From: Nannochloris sp. 'desiccata'
Taxonomy: Eukaryota > Chlorophyta > Trebouxiophyceae > Chlorellales > Chlorellaceae
Reading direction: 5' to 3'
Assembly: GCA_019044685.2 (NCBI GenBank)
Contig: JAGTXX020000009.1
Span: forward strand, 1,054,001 to 1,118,000
DNA length: 64,000 bases
Under the pieces are notes generated by a model. The model made no database searches. It was given only the letters and a program-made list of their open reading frames with translations, and was not told where the DNA came from. A program made the position numbers and the translations under genes. Within the stretch, counting starts at the first letter, position 1, and each line of letters opens with the position of its first letter. Shown here piece by piece: positions 10,931-21,099 of the stretch.

Positions 10931-11405
10931 CACAGTGCAATTTGGGGTTTTCGTTTCATAAAGGAGCATGGCGGGCAATCCGTCGAGGTATACCTGATAT
11001 GGATGTATTGGTATCCCTTGGTTCCGATGGTACTTACCTCTACAGTTTTTTGTTTATCATGTGGGAACGGACACATGATTAATATAATGGTCACGGTAAT
11101 AATTTCTTCAAAACCTATGCTTTGTTCATAACATGTGTCTGCCGGGCGTGGTACTGATATCCCTATTGAAACGTTGAGTGCGGTGCTTATGATATCAGAT
11201 GTAGAAGATGTGCTTATGTGTTCGGACTCGTGTAGCAGAACTTTCCGAAGAATTCAGTACAACTTTGTTTGGGCATTTGGATGTAATTTTTTTTAGCTGT
11301 ACCGATCACGGCTGGGGTGTTGTATCCACCCTTGCGTTTCCAACTACCGCCATGGATTGCGGGGGCGTGTATGGCCTTAAGGAGTGTTAGTATTGTTAAG
11401 ATTTT
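10931..11405 (+). pseudogene. P1B-type copper-transporting ATPase relic
   Basis: Reading across frames gives an unmistakable series of P1B-ATPase segments. First is VQFG and then FHKGAWRAIRRG...DMDVLVSLGS...TYLYS (transmembrane region before the actuator domain, 10938-11060). Next is GTDIPIETLSAVL..SDVEDVL (hinge/DLEDV region) with RTFRRIQYNFVWAFG (11155-11290). Last is VPITAGVLYPPLRFQLPP and WIAGACMALRSVSIV (11299-11401). These parts lie in different frames, a stop follows the FVWAFG segment, and the actuator, phosphorylation and most of the nucleotide-binding domains are missing between the first two blocks. It is a truncated, frameshifted fragment related to plant RAN1/HMA5-type Cu pumps, not an active gene. 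Confidence 0.85.
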
Positions 11406-11739
11406 CCATCTTTTTTTGTTTGATTGTGTACACAGATTGTTTATGAAGGTTTTAAGAAGGATTAGGTATTGATATGTTCAGTTTAGTTGCTACATGGAAC
11501 CCACCCCACCGCACCAGTGAGCTGCCGCCGCCAAGGGGACAACAACAATGGACCAAATATGTATTTCATTAAAAGATAGAAGTATGGAGAGAAGAGGGAA
11601 GAAGGATGGGATAGGTAGATGAGTGAATCAAAACTAAGGATAGAATTAAGTATCTTTTTTTTAAATAAAATTTTGAAAAGACGTAAGAAGTAGAATCAAT
11701 ACTAAATGGAATATAGGTTCTATCCGCTTTGTTTCCCCT
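11406..11739. other. intergenic, nothing recognised
   Basis: AT-rich spacer between the ATPase relic and the 3' end of the next minus-strand gene. No open frame or repeat that I can support. Confidence 0.5.
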
Positions 11740-12384
11740 CTAAAAATGAGCAAAGCACCGTGTACACATGCCTTCACAGCTGCCTTCGCAATCCACAATT
11801 ACCCCTAACGCTCTAGGCTTTCTTTTAATCATTCCCGTCAGCGCCGAAGCTTTTAAGAAAAAAGCTTTTTGCAATTTAGCCACGTTTGCTTCCATCAATT
11901 CTACTTTTAACCCAATCAATTCAGGAAATTTCGCAATCAGTTCTGCTTGTTCTTCCTCAGTAGCTATGCTTATTGTAATTAGAAAATTCAACACGTCGTC
12001 TATTTGGTCAACCTGTGGAATTTCTTTTTCTTTCTCATGCCGCCAGTAGCCTTGACTATCCCATCCAAATGCCTTGATCATGCATTTTTCAGTTTGGGGT
12101 GGTGTTAATCCTAAATTTTCTAAGCGGGTGGCTACCTCCTGCCAAGCAGCGGCAGTCTCGGGAGGGAGGTCCGAGACGGAAAATGTTTGTGGGGCTGCAG
12201 AGCAACGCTGTAAGCAACCACGCTGAAGGGTGGGTGAAGCAAGCACTTTTCGTGGGAGATTATTTATAAGAGAGGCATGGCTGCGATGTACTTTAAATTG
12301 AGCTTTGATTTTTCCTCCAACAATAATCTTTGCACCAAGATCAGTTAAAGTTGAATCAGGTTGACAAACCACGCGCTGCATCAT
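11740..12384 (-). CDS. plastid-targeted mTERF-like helical protein (214 aa)
   Basis: Single exon. A GTG three bases upstream (12387) extends the frame, but the first ATG is at 12384. The N-terminus is basic and Ser-rich, lacks acids and looks like a transit peptide. The mature part has WQEVATRLENLGLTPPQ, KAFGWDSQGYWR, repeated amphipathic helices with FPELIGL, and the C-terminal Cys cluster DCEGSCEGMCTRCFAHF. The FPxLIGL helix turn and length resemble short plastid mTERF-related proteins of plants, which often end in a Cys-rich CTRCW-type tail. This suggests organellar nucleic-acid binding, by inference. It is divergent to the aspartyl-tRNA synthetase gene, 249 bases away, and may share a promoter region with it. 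Confidence 0.55.
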   Translation of the reverse strand: MMQRVVCQPDSTLTDLGAKIIVGGKIKAQFKVHRSHASLINNLPRKVLASPTLQRGCLQRCSAAPQTFSVSDLPPETAAAWQEVATRLENLGLTPPQTEKCMIKAFGWDSQGYWRHEKEKEIPQVDQIDDVLNFLITISIATEEEQAELIAKFPELIGLKVELMEANVAKLQKAFFLKASALTGMIKRKPRALGVIVDCEGSCEGMCTRCFAHF

Positions 12385-12633
12385 CACTGCCTCGTATTAT
12401 ATCCTATATTTTTATTCAAAGCATTGTAGGCGAAATGTATGTGGTTAAACCCCTTTTGTGGCTCGCAGGAGGTCAAGTTGTGGGTGAAGGAAGAAAAAAC
12501 TTGCCAAGTCGGCAGAAGCAATTTTCTGTCAGAATATTACACGATCAGCTTGCAATTGATGTAACTAATATCTTGTAGTTTTATCAGCATTGCTGCGAGC
12601 TCTCTGTCCTGATTGCACACAACTTGCATCACC

Positions 12634-14519
12634 ATGTCTGAACAGAATGAGTCCACTGTAGAGGCTGCAGTTGAAAATCTGTCTGTGGAGGTGATCAGCT
12701 GCCTCTTAAGCTGCACATCAACGCTATATCTCCAATTAATAAACCAGTTGGAAACTCAGTTTGTTTTTTTATCTTTTTACTCACCTGATGCAGGATGCTG
12801 CTGAGGCTGCTCGCAAGAAGGCGGATCGCGATGCCAAGAAAGCGGCTAAAGCCGCTGAAAAGGCCGCTAAAGAGGCTGCCAAGGAAGCTGCTAAGGTGCG
12901 TCCTTTTATCCTTGAATTACTATTAATCAGTCTCATCAGCATCCTTTCTCTAATCACCACCTCCCTATCGCCGATACTAACCATCTCAAGTTTCTCTCAT
13001 TATTTCAAATCAGGCTGCTGAAATTGCACGTAAGCTTGCCTCCATCACCAAAGCCGACCCTGATGATCCTCTCAGAGACAACTACGGTGATGCTGAAATG
13101 GTTCAAAGCAAAGACGTTTCCGACCGCCATTGGACCGATGTTGCCGCCCTCAACCCAGACCTTGTCGGCACTCAGGTCCTCGTCCGTGCTCGTGTGCACA
13201 CTGTCCGCGGCAAGGGAAAATCCGCCTTTTTAGTGCTCCGTCAATCCACTGCTTCTGTTCAGGTTGTTATGTTTGTTGACGAAGAGACGGTGAGCAAGGG
13301 AATGGTAAAATATGCTTCAAATATCACAAAAGAGTCTATTATTGACGTGACTGGTACCCTCGCTACTCCTCAAAATCCCGTAGAAGGCTGCAGTCAATCG
13401 AATGTTGAAATCCACGCGACAAAAATCCACGTTATCAGCAGAGCAGGTGCTCTTCCCTTTGAGGTCACCGACGCTGCCAGAGGTGCTCATGAAGTCGCCG
13501 AAGCAGCTGAACGTGGTGAGTCCTACGTAACTGTCTCACAAGATACACGATTGGATGGACGTGTCGTAGATCTCCGTACACCTGCGAATCAAGCTATTTT
13601 CAAAGTCCAATCTCAAGTATGCCAACTTTTCCGAGAGGCCCTTTTAAGTGAAGGCTTTTTAGAAATTCATACACCCAAGCTGCTATCTGGAGCATCTGAA
13701 GGTGGTTCTGCTGTCTTCCGAACTGATTATCTTGGTCTCCCTGCGTGTTTAGCCCAATCCCCTCAGTTTTATAAACAAATGGCCATCTGTGCTGATATGG
13801 GTAAGGTTTTTGAAATTGCTCCTGTCTTTAGAGCAGAAAAATCCGATACTCATCGTCATTTATGTGAGTTTATGGGTTTGGATATGGAAATGACCATTAA
13901 TGAATCATACCACGAGGTGCTGGATGTCTTGGATCGCTTATTTGTCACTATCTTTAAGGGGCTTGAAACAAAATGTGCAAATGAACTGTCGGTAATTGGG
14001 AAGCAATATCCCTTTGAACCATTACAATACCTCGAGAAGTCTCTTCGTTTGACTTTTGCTGAAGGCATTAAGATGTTGCAAGATGCAGGCGTTGAAGTGG
14101 ATCCTCTCGGTGATCTGAACACTGAAATTGAAAGGAAACTGGGCAAGTTAGTTAAAGAGAAGTACGGAACTGATTTCTACATGCTACATCAATACCCTCT
14201 GGGTATACGCCCTTTCTACACAATGCCGTCCCCAACTGACCCCAATTACTCAAATTCTTTTGATATCTTCATTCGTGGTGAAGAAATTATTTCGGGCGCG
14301 CAGCGTATCCATGATCCTCAGTTGCTATTGGAAAGAGCGAACGCTCATGGCATCCCCGTAGAGCAGCTGCAATCGTACTTGGATGCATTTAAATATGGAG
14401 CACCTCCTCATGGTGGGGCTGGAGTAGGTTTGGAACGTGTGGTGATGTTATTCTGTGGGTTGGATAATATCAGAAAGACATCAATGTTCCCCAGAGATCC
14501 TAAACGGCTGTCCCCTTAG
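12634..14519 (+). CDS. cytosolic aspartyl-tRNA synthetase
   Basis: Charges tRNA-Asp with aspartate in the cytosol. Exons 12634-12690, 12794-12895 and 13014-14519 give 554 residues, all with GT-AG introns and phase 0 joins. The eukaryotic N-terminal extension is Lys/Ala-rich (repeats of AAK, residues about 20-55) and is followed by the OB-fold anticodon domain (about 85-190). The class II catalytic core has motif 2 (FRAEKSDTHRHLCEF), the ISGAQRIHDP segment and motif 3 (GVGLERVVMLFCGLDNIR), ending FPRDPKRLSP as in eukaryotic AspRS. No organellar transit peptide is present, so another gene must serve organelles unless there is dual targeting. The start context ACCATG is good. Confidence 0.95.
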
Positions 14520-14526
14520 AATTGAA

Positions 14527-14548
14527 GAAAGAAAGAAAGAAAGAAAGA
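14527..14548 (+). repeat. GAAA microsatellite
   Basis: About five and a half perfect GAAA units just after the AspRS stop codon, in its 3' untranslated region. Confidence 0.9.
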
Positions 14549-14781
14549 GATTTTCTTCTTTGTTTGGAGAGAAATCTTCTTTTATTGTTATTATTATCTC
14601 TTTTCTTTGTTTCAATTACATCAATTGAGATTCTTAACCAATAATAAGCTTGTCCAGTTTGTATATCGAAATACTATTGTAAGAAAGAAACAAAATTTTA
14701 TCAAGTCAAAATATAATAATAGAACAGAGAGCGAAAGCAAACATGTAAGGGGTTGATCTATAATTATTGATTCTTCTAGTT

Positions 14782-16946
14782 TTATTTCTTAGGACCAAAA
14801 TATTGATTAATAGGTTTACTTGAACCACTAGCAGCACTGCCACCTTTAACTCGCTTACTAAAACCATTACCGTCACCACCGCCACCACCATCACCGCCTC
14901 TGCCTGCCACACGATCTGTGATAGTCCCTCCCCACGCAGGTGCTCTATTGCTATTAGTATTCCTCTGCTGCCCGTTGTAAACTGTCACGCGTCCTCCTTT
15001 CCCATCAGGTCCTGAATGAATGTAGGTAGCATCATCTTTCAATCCCGTTGTTGCAAATTTCGGATCTCGAATAAATGAAGTACCTGGAGCGGAAGCAAGA
15101 GCGATTTTACTAGGACCAGCAGCGAGGAAGGAGATGGTAGCTTTCGAAGGAAGAGGACGACGATGTTGATTGTTGTTGTTATTGAGGGCACGAGGATCGT
15201 TTTCGACGCCTTCTACCGGTTTTGCCGCCGGTGCAGCTGCAAGTACTTCTTCTTCCTCTTCGCTATCTGAGATGAGTTCAATAACGTCCTCTTCTTCATT
15301 GATAATAGCTGCTGCATTTTCTACTTCTGTTCCCCATTCAATAGGACCAGGATTGCTATTAGGGGCATTGATATCGTCCACAACAGCTGCCGAGGGTAGG
15401 GTTCTTAGGGCTGGCGGTGGTGGTGCTGCTGCAGTCACCTTAAATGGAGCACCCCCTGCCTCTGCCTGCTTTCTCTCAAGCAAGCGCTTACGGAAGGCTA
15501 GAAGTGTAGAGCGAGATTTGCCATCAGCAGCAACATTAGGACCAGGACCTGCGTCAGAGGCTGGCACAGCAGCAGCACCTTTATAAATAACCTCACCTCC
15601 CGCTACGTGTGGCTGTTCGGCTGCTGCTGCTTCAACCACAACCATAGGCTCAGGCTCAGGAACGGATTCCATCATAGGAGCTGGTATATTACCCCGCTGT
15701 GGTGCTGGTGGTGGCGGCATTATAGGAGCATAAGGATGCATGCTAGGTAACTCAGAAGAAGGTCCTATCAACCCCTCAATCTCCGCTTCAAGTTCCATTC
15801 CAGCACGAGGATTTGCCTTTGTTGCCAGACCACATATACCAACAGTCCGTGATGTGATAAGCTGTTTTTTAGGTTGTGCAATTGGGCGAATTCCTGCTGC
15901 TGCTTCTGTTTGAGCGTCTAGAAGCCAGGCTGGCGGCGCAGGACGCTTTGTAGTGTTTGCATTAGTAGTAGTGCTACTAGGCTGCTGCCGCTGCTGCCGT
16001 TGTTGCTGTTCTTTCAGTGCCCGTAGTTGCATTTGATATTCTTCCATCTGCGCTTTCATATGTTCAATTTGCAGTTTCATTTTCCTACTTTCTTCCCTGG
16101 CGCTTGCTTCTGCAGTTGCACGTGCTACCTCTGCCTTATGAGCTCTGATATTAGCTTCAGTGAAAGCTTTATTGCGGGCTTCAAGCAATTTCTGAAAATA
16201 GTCAGGAGGATGATTCCCTGAGGCAGCTAGTAAGGCAAGCTGCGCTGAGAGTTCCCTACTAGAGATCGAAGTATCAAAGGCCAGCCGGGCACGGCTATTT
16301 GCCGACTTTTCGTGCTCTAAATTAAGTTTCGCAGAAGCGTATTCGTTCTGAAGCCTTCTATTCTGGGCAGCCGTAGCATTGTAATCGTCTAAAGCTTTCT
16401 GTAAACGGACTGATCCCTCCCGCAAAGCTTGTGTGTATGATTGCACCTGGTTTTGCAATTCAATAATCTCCGTTCGGTCGGCGGTTGATTGACTTCGTGC
16501 CCCTGCAAGTGTCCGACCCATGGCCTCGACCTTCGCATTTAGTAGATCTATCTTTTTCTTTAGTTTAGCGGGGTCCTCTTCCTGTGCATCATCGACAACA
16601 ATAACTTCTTGGGGTTCTGAAGCACCATTTGGGTTGTCATCGATAAATAGTTTGAGGAATAACTGGTTTCTAGGACCTTTCTCCCTTTTCTGCGATAGCA
16701 AGTTCAAGTATGGGATATAAAGATTCCTGAAAATGATAAAAACGTATGCAAGAGAAGGCTAGAGCATATATTTTTCGAAAAGGTTATAAATAAAGTAAAT
16801 GATCTTACCCTGCAGCTTGGGCACTTTTGCTGTCCAGCAACGCTGTAGCACCGTTTAATACATTCATGATGAAAGACGTGCCCGCAGTAAAGAGTTGCCC
16901 ACTCTGCATCTTTGCCGGAATCTTCGAAGCAAATACAACAATACAT
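14782..16946 (-). CDS. TRAIP-like RING-type E3 ubiquitin ligase
   Basis: Exon 1 (16946-16809) encodes a complete RING finger: CCICFED, CGHVFHHECI, then CPSCR. I join it in phase 0 to exon 2 (16689-14782), because the nearer acceptor gives an early stop. Total is 681 residues. A long coiled coil follows (about residues 65-260: KLKKKIDLLNAKVEA and later heptads), then a disordered acidic and Pro-rich tail with glycine runs. The last residues, SKPINQYFGPKK, resemble a PCNA-interacting (PIP) box. The order RING, coiled coil, disordered tail, terminal PIP-like motif matches TRAIP, the replisome-bound ligase that triggers CMG helicase unloading (family knowledge). Another RING coiled-coil ligase cannot be excluded. 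Confidence 0.7.
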
Positions 16947-17220
16947 TGTTGCTTAATTCTTTCAATTAAAGATTTTGCAGTCCAGAGGTCCCGGGCGTTG
17001 GACGCATCCTCTTAAGCACACCATGATTCTGCTACATATACTGATAAGGCCTAGTATGGTCTTTTAAGCTTTGCTGTTTATTGCAACATGGAGAAACTTT
17101 GAAAATAATAAACTGCTGCCGCGCCCGCTGTGATCAGTAGGGGGGTCAACAGCAGTTTCACCCAAGTTAAGTACTCAAATCAAGTACCTGAACCAAAAAA
17201 CTATTCTACAAATAATAATC

Positions 17221-18054
17221 ATGCTTATGGTGGCTTCAGGATCGAGGGTTTCTCAAAGATCGCTTGCCATTTTTCACAAAATTTCTGGTATTCTAGGCCA
17301 AAGTCCCAATAATTTTCCAAGAGCAATAGCGCACGCCTCAAATAAATCCGAACTGCGCAACTCTGATGGATCTGATACCATTTATGGGTTTCAGTGTGAT
17401 GAAAGATACCTGGAATGGGACGACAGCGCCGCCAGACAATTAATAAAAATTTATGTTGCAGAAAAGCTAGATACAGACCTGGATTACGTCAACCTTAAAA
17501 TGAAAGAACTAGCTGCAGTATGTCCAGATATGGTGAATAAATTAGATAAACTGAAGGCGAACTTAGTATTAGCGTTGGTGAGGGATACCGAAAAAGTTGC
17601 TGAGCGCATGATTGCTTTAACAAGCGTATTACCAGGGAGCAATGTTTCTAAAATGGTCTCTAGTAATATATGGTTGTTAAGGCAGCCATCGCCAGAGATC
17701 CTGGCAAACAAGCTAGAAAATCTAAGGTTAGTTAGTCCATTATACGGTTTCCGCCTTTCCGGTGCCGATAATTTTTAAAGTGGTTTTGCAAGGTTCCCGA
17801 CTCTCGGAGTTTGAATAAATTTCCATTAATTGTGCAGGAAAAAGTTACCCAATGTCAACTTAGAGAGGTTAATAGAAGCAGAGCCTCGATTATTATTAGC
17901 TGATATTGATGAAGTATTGAGTGAGTTGCAGCGGTTATTGCCGGGGGCAGATCCTGTAAAGTTAGTAGCTACGCATGCTGGAATGGTTTTGCCTATGAAA
18001 TATGCAGGCATGGAGTCGTCATTGTCTATTGATGATGGGATCCAGGCTGATTGA
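17221..18054 (+). CDS. organellar helical-repeat protein, mTERF-like (240 aa)
   Basis: Exons 17221-17726 and 17838-18054; the join splits an Arg codon. The N-terminus (MLMVASGSRVSQRSLAIFHK) is basic and Ser-rich, fitting a mitochondrial or plastid presequence. The body has helical repeats of roughly 32-36 residues, each starting LPG or LPN: LPGSNVSKMV, LPNVNLERLI and LPGADPVKLV, each followed by a leucine-rich helix (for example EAEPRLLLADIDEVLSEL). The pattern resembles mTERF-type or related algal organelle helical repeats; exact family uncertain. Divergent from the TRAIP-like gene with 274 bases between starts. A role in organellar gene expression is inference only. Confidence 0.55.
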
Positions 18055-18259
18055 AAGAATGATGAACCCTGAAAGTGGCGGTCTTGAGTAGAAACTTTTG
18101 GGCAGGGGTCACTTTTGTTTCTTTTCCTTTTTCAAACATTCACTCAGTCTGAGACTTTAAAAACTGGTTATTATTCTTAATAAATGCATTTTAAATTATG
18201 TAATATAGGTTATACGTGTGGCGCATCAAATATTGAATAATATTTTTGATCGGTTCCAA

Positions 18260-19519
18260 ATGGGCAAGAATCGAAAAGTCTCTTCGTCAAGAGAAGACCA
18301 GGCCCCTGATGAGAATGGCTTCGATATGGTCAAGATATCAATGACTGCAGGGGCACTTGCAGGCGCAGTCGCGCGCTTTGTCGTGGGACCTTTAGACGTC
18401 ATTAAAATTAGGTTTCAAGTTCAGCTTGAACCAATCACAGCAGTTGGCGCGGCACCATCGAAATACAAGTCGCTTGCGCATGCCTTTAAAACTATAGTCA
18501 AGGAAGAAGGTATTCAGGTATGTTTCCAGTCCATTTTATGTTGCTTTTGTTTTCCCAATCAAATAATCATCACTCTGGTAGCAACGTCCCTCCCCGCCGC
18601 CACCCCCCACACTTCAAAACTTATATTCCTTCTCATCTTGAACTTTCCCTTCATACCTCTAATAATTTCCCAGGCTCTTTGGAGAGGTACTATCCCTGGT
18701 CAACTCCTCACAATCCCCTACACAGCTGTCCAATTCATGACTCTTCAACATTGCAAACATATCGCCCTCGACCACGGATTAGCAACTCACTCTGTAACCC
18801 CATTTCTCAGTGGCGCACTTGCTGGTGCTGCGGGCACTGTTGCCAGCTACCCTTTTGACTTGCTACGTACTACTTTAGCTGCGCAGGGAGAGCCAAAAGT
18901 TTATGCTGGGATGCTCGATGCCGCTCGAGGTATAATGAAAGAGAGCGGTGTCCGAGGTCTTTATAGAGGCATGGGCATTACTGTACTAGAAATCATGCCG
19001 TACGCAGCATTACAGTTTGGGTTGTACGATGTATTCAATTCGATCGCAGATGACATGCGACGAGGAGATAGAATGTACATAGGGGAACAAAAACTTAATA
19101 GTAAAGGTGGAAGAAAAGAAAGTGCGAATGAACCTCTTCCTTCGTCAGCATTACAGTCGTTTATTTGTGGTTTAGCAGCAGGAGCATTAGCAAAACTAGG
19201 GACTCATCCATTAGATGTAGTAAAGAAGAGATTCCAGGTTGCTGGTTTACAGAGATCAGCTGCGTATGGTGAGAGGGTATCGTCACAAGTGGCAGCCTCG
19301 TTTTTGATGTGCTTACAGAGTATAGCTCAAAAGGAGGGGCTTGGTGGGTTTTATAAAGGAGCTATGCCGAGTTTGTTGAAGGCAGCACCTTCTGCTGCAG
19401 TGACATTTGCCTGCTATGATTTCTTTTTAAGGACATTGACGGCAAGGAAGGATGAAAAGGCCGCGGCTGCAGCAATGGCGACAACGGGTAACAAGGCTAG
19501 TGCACCACGCCTCCATTGA
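18260..19519 (+). CDS. mitochondrial thiamine pyrophosphate carrier
   Basis: Imports thiamine pyrophosphate across the inner mitochondrial membrane (family role). Exons 18260-18517 and 18674-19519 give 367 residues. The frame extends upstream to a GTG at 18218, but the first ATG is at 18260. Three mitochondrial-carrier repeats each have the PxD/ExxK/R signature: GPLDVIKIRFQVQ, YPFDLLRTTLAAQGEPKVY and HPLDVVKKRFQVAGLQ. The segments PLDVIKIRFQ, RTTLAAQGEPKVY and KKRFQVAGL match the TPC1/SLC25A19 branch closely. An Ala-rich tail follows the last helix. It lies 205 bases after the preceding plus-strand gene. Confidence 0.85.
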   Translation: MGKNRKVSSSREDQAPDENGFDMVKISMTAGALAGAVARFVVGPLDVIKIRFQVQLEPITAVGAAPSKYKSLAHAFKTIVKEEGIQVCFQSILCCFCFPNQIIITLVATSLPAATPHTSKLIFLLILNFPFIPLIISQALWRGTIPGQLLTIPYTAVQFMTLQHCKHIALDHGLATHSVTPFLSGALAGAAGTVASYPFDLLRTTLAAQGEPKVYAGMLDAARGIMKESGVRGLYRGMGITVLEIMPYAALQFGLYDVFNSIADDMRRGDRMYIGEQKLNSKGGRKESANEPLPSSALQSFICGLAAGALAKLGTHPLDVVKKRFQVAGLQRSAAYGERVSSQVAASFLMCLQSIAQKEGLGGFYKGAMPSLLKAAPSAAVTFACYDFFLRTLTARKDEKAAAAAMATTGNKASAPRLH

Positions 19520-19662
19520 TATAGTCTTAATAAACTGTAATTGACATTGCCAACCTTACAAAATAGAATAGAATAATTTAAAAAATTGAAAACTCTTGAA
19601 GAGTCAACACTCATCTCATCTACATTCTTCTCTGGCCCATTCCTTGTTCAGCTCATGGTGCC

Positions 19663-21099
19663 TCAACGCTCCAATTGATCTGCCAACTCTAAAATTGTCG
19701 ACTTCATTTCATCACTAATTCCGACAGTACGTGTGGCTTTAGACGGATCTCTGCAAATTATTACCAAATTACGCCATTTATCTTTCATATCGACGGCAGA
19801 GCGGCGTTGGTCTATAGTATCGGGACATACTCTTTTAATTTCAGCCCAATTACACTTATATTCTATAACACCGCCAACGAGCGCTTCGATTTCGTCGGCA
19901 GACCAACGGCCAGCACGAGGCTGACGAGGAGAACGAGCGACCTGTACATGATTAACATTTGCCCTGCCGGTCATAACTTCCGGAGACGGCAATGGAGCCG
20001 GGCCAGTAAGTCCAAGAGATTTATTTGGTGTGGTACCTGCTCCACCCACAGGAGCTGGTATAACTTCACTTGCAACTTGCCTGACTGGTGCTGCTGGTAT
20101 TGCACGAACAACAGGGGCTCGTTCCAAAGGAACGCCGTACAGTAATTCTTGATATGCCCTTGCCGCCGGGTCAGCCAACGGCATGACTTTTTGAGCTCCC
20201 GCCGTTGCAGCTGCTTGAAGCATATTTTGCTGCTGCGCTTGATCAGTTGATCTAGCTCGAGAGATCATACTGATGTGGTAGGTCTCCCCTCCACGGTAGC
20301 CAAGATTGAATAACAACATAGGAATGTTGGTCGACGGCATTTTTTCATCAAGTACCTTTAATTCTCCAGTTGATTCTCTACCAGGAAAATGTGCCTGACG
20401 CAAAGCAAATCTGTCGTACACATACAATTCCTCGGAAATCAGGAGTTTTGCTTTGGTAATGCGGCGTTTGAGGTACTCAACGGAAGCAAACTCAGGGGCC
20501 TCCACTTGAAAGGGCGGGGATGGGCCAGAGGCCATGGAAGGAGGTGTAATGATGAACGTAGCAAGTAAGCTACGTTGATAGGCAACTTCAGCAAGCTCAT
20601 CATCAACTTGAATCTCGTTGAAAAAGCGAGCTTGAGCTTGTGGATCGAGGTGTTTCGAAGCAACTGCCGAGAGTTTACTGAGAGTGGCTTGGTCTTGACG
20701 GGGGCGGGGGGGTATCAAGGAAGGTGCGACAAGGGCGTGTCCAGGCTGTGCAGGGCTTGCAGCAGTATCGTGACGTTGCGTTTCGTTTACTTCAGGGCCT
20801 CCAGCTTCAGCGTGCTGCGCTTGAGAAGCCGAGCGGGTGGCGCGCTTGCTGCCACCACCACGGTTGCCATCTTGCAGGGAAAGACCAGAATTGTCTTCTC
20901 TGGTGCGTTTAGCACCTGCAATTACAAGTGAGGGAAATAATTAGAGGGGGCGTGCTTTGACGAAGGAAAGAAAAGCAAATAATGCAAGGCACTCAGCTCT
21001 CGCAAAGGAGGCGGTTGTTCAAGTGCAGCTGTGCTGTGCAAATTTGCTCCACGGCGCGTTTCGCAAGCATCCCTTTCTCTTTTTGTAGTTACCTGCCAT
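19663..21099 (-). CDS. telobox Myb/SANT DNA-binding protein (TRF-like)
   Basis: Exon 1 is only 7 bases (21099-21093: ATG, GCA, G), spliced across a 177-base intron to 20915-19663; together 419 residues starting MAGAKRTRED. The frame is open from the acceptor onward with no good ATG, which supports the micro-exon. The N-terminal third is basic/low complexity, the middle is globular, and the C-terminal Myb domain (about 335-400) reads RAGRWSADEIEALVGGV, then NWAEIKRV and the telobox VDMKDKWRNL. The telobox in the third helix is the hallmark of plant TRFL/TRB telomeric-repeat binders. It likely binds TTTAGGG-type repeats or gene promoters in the nucleus. Confidence 0.75.

Noticed and set aside
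10819..11082. 87-codon plus-strand frame across the end of unit 3 as a gene
   Set aside because: Its first half is non-coding repeat sequence and its second half is one frame of the decayed copper ATPase.
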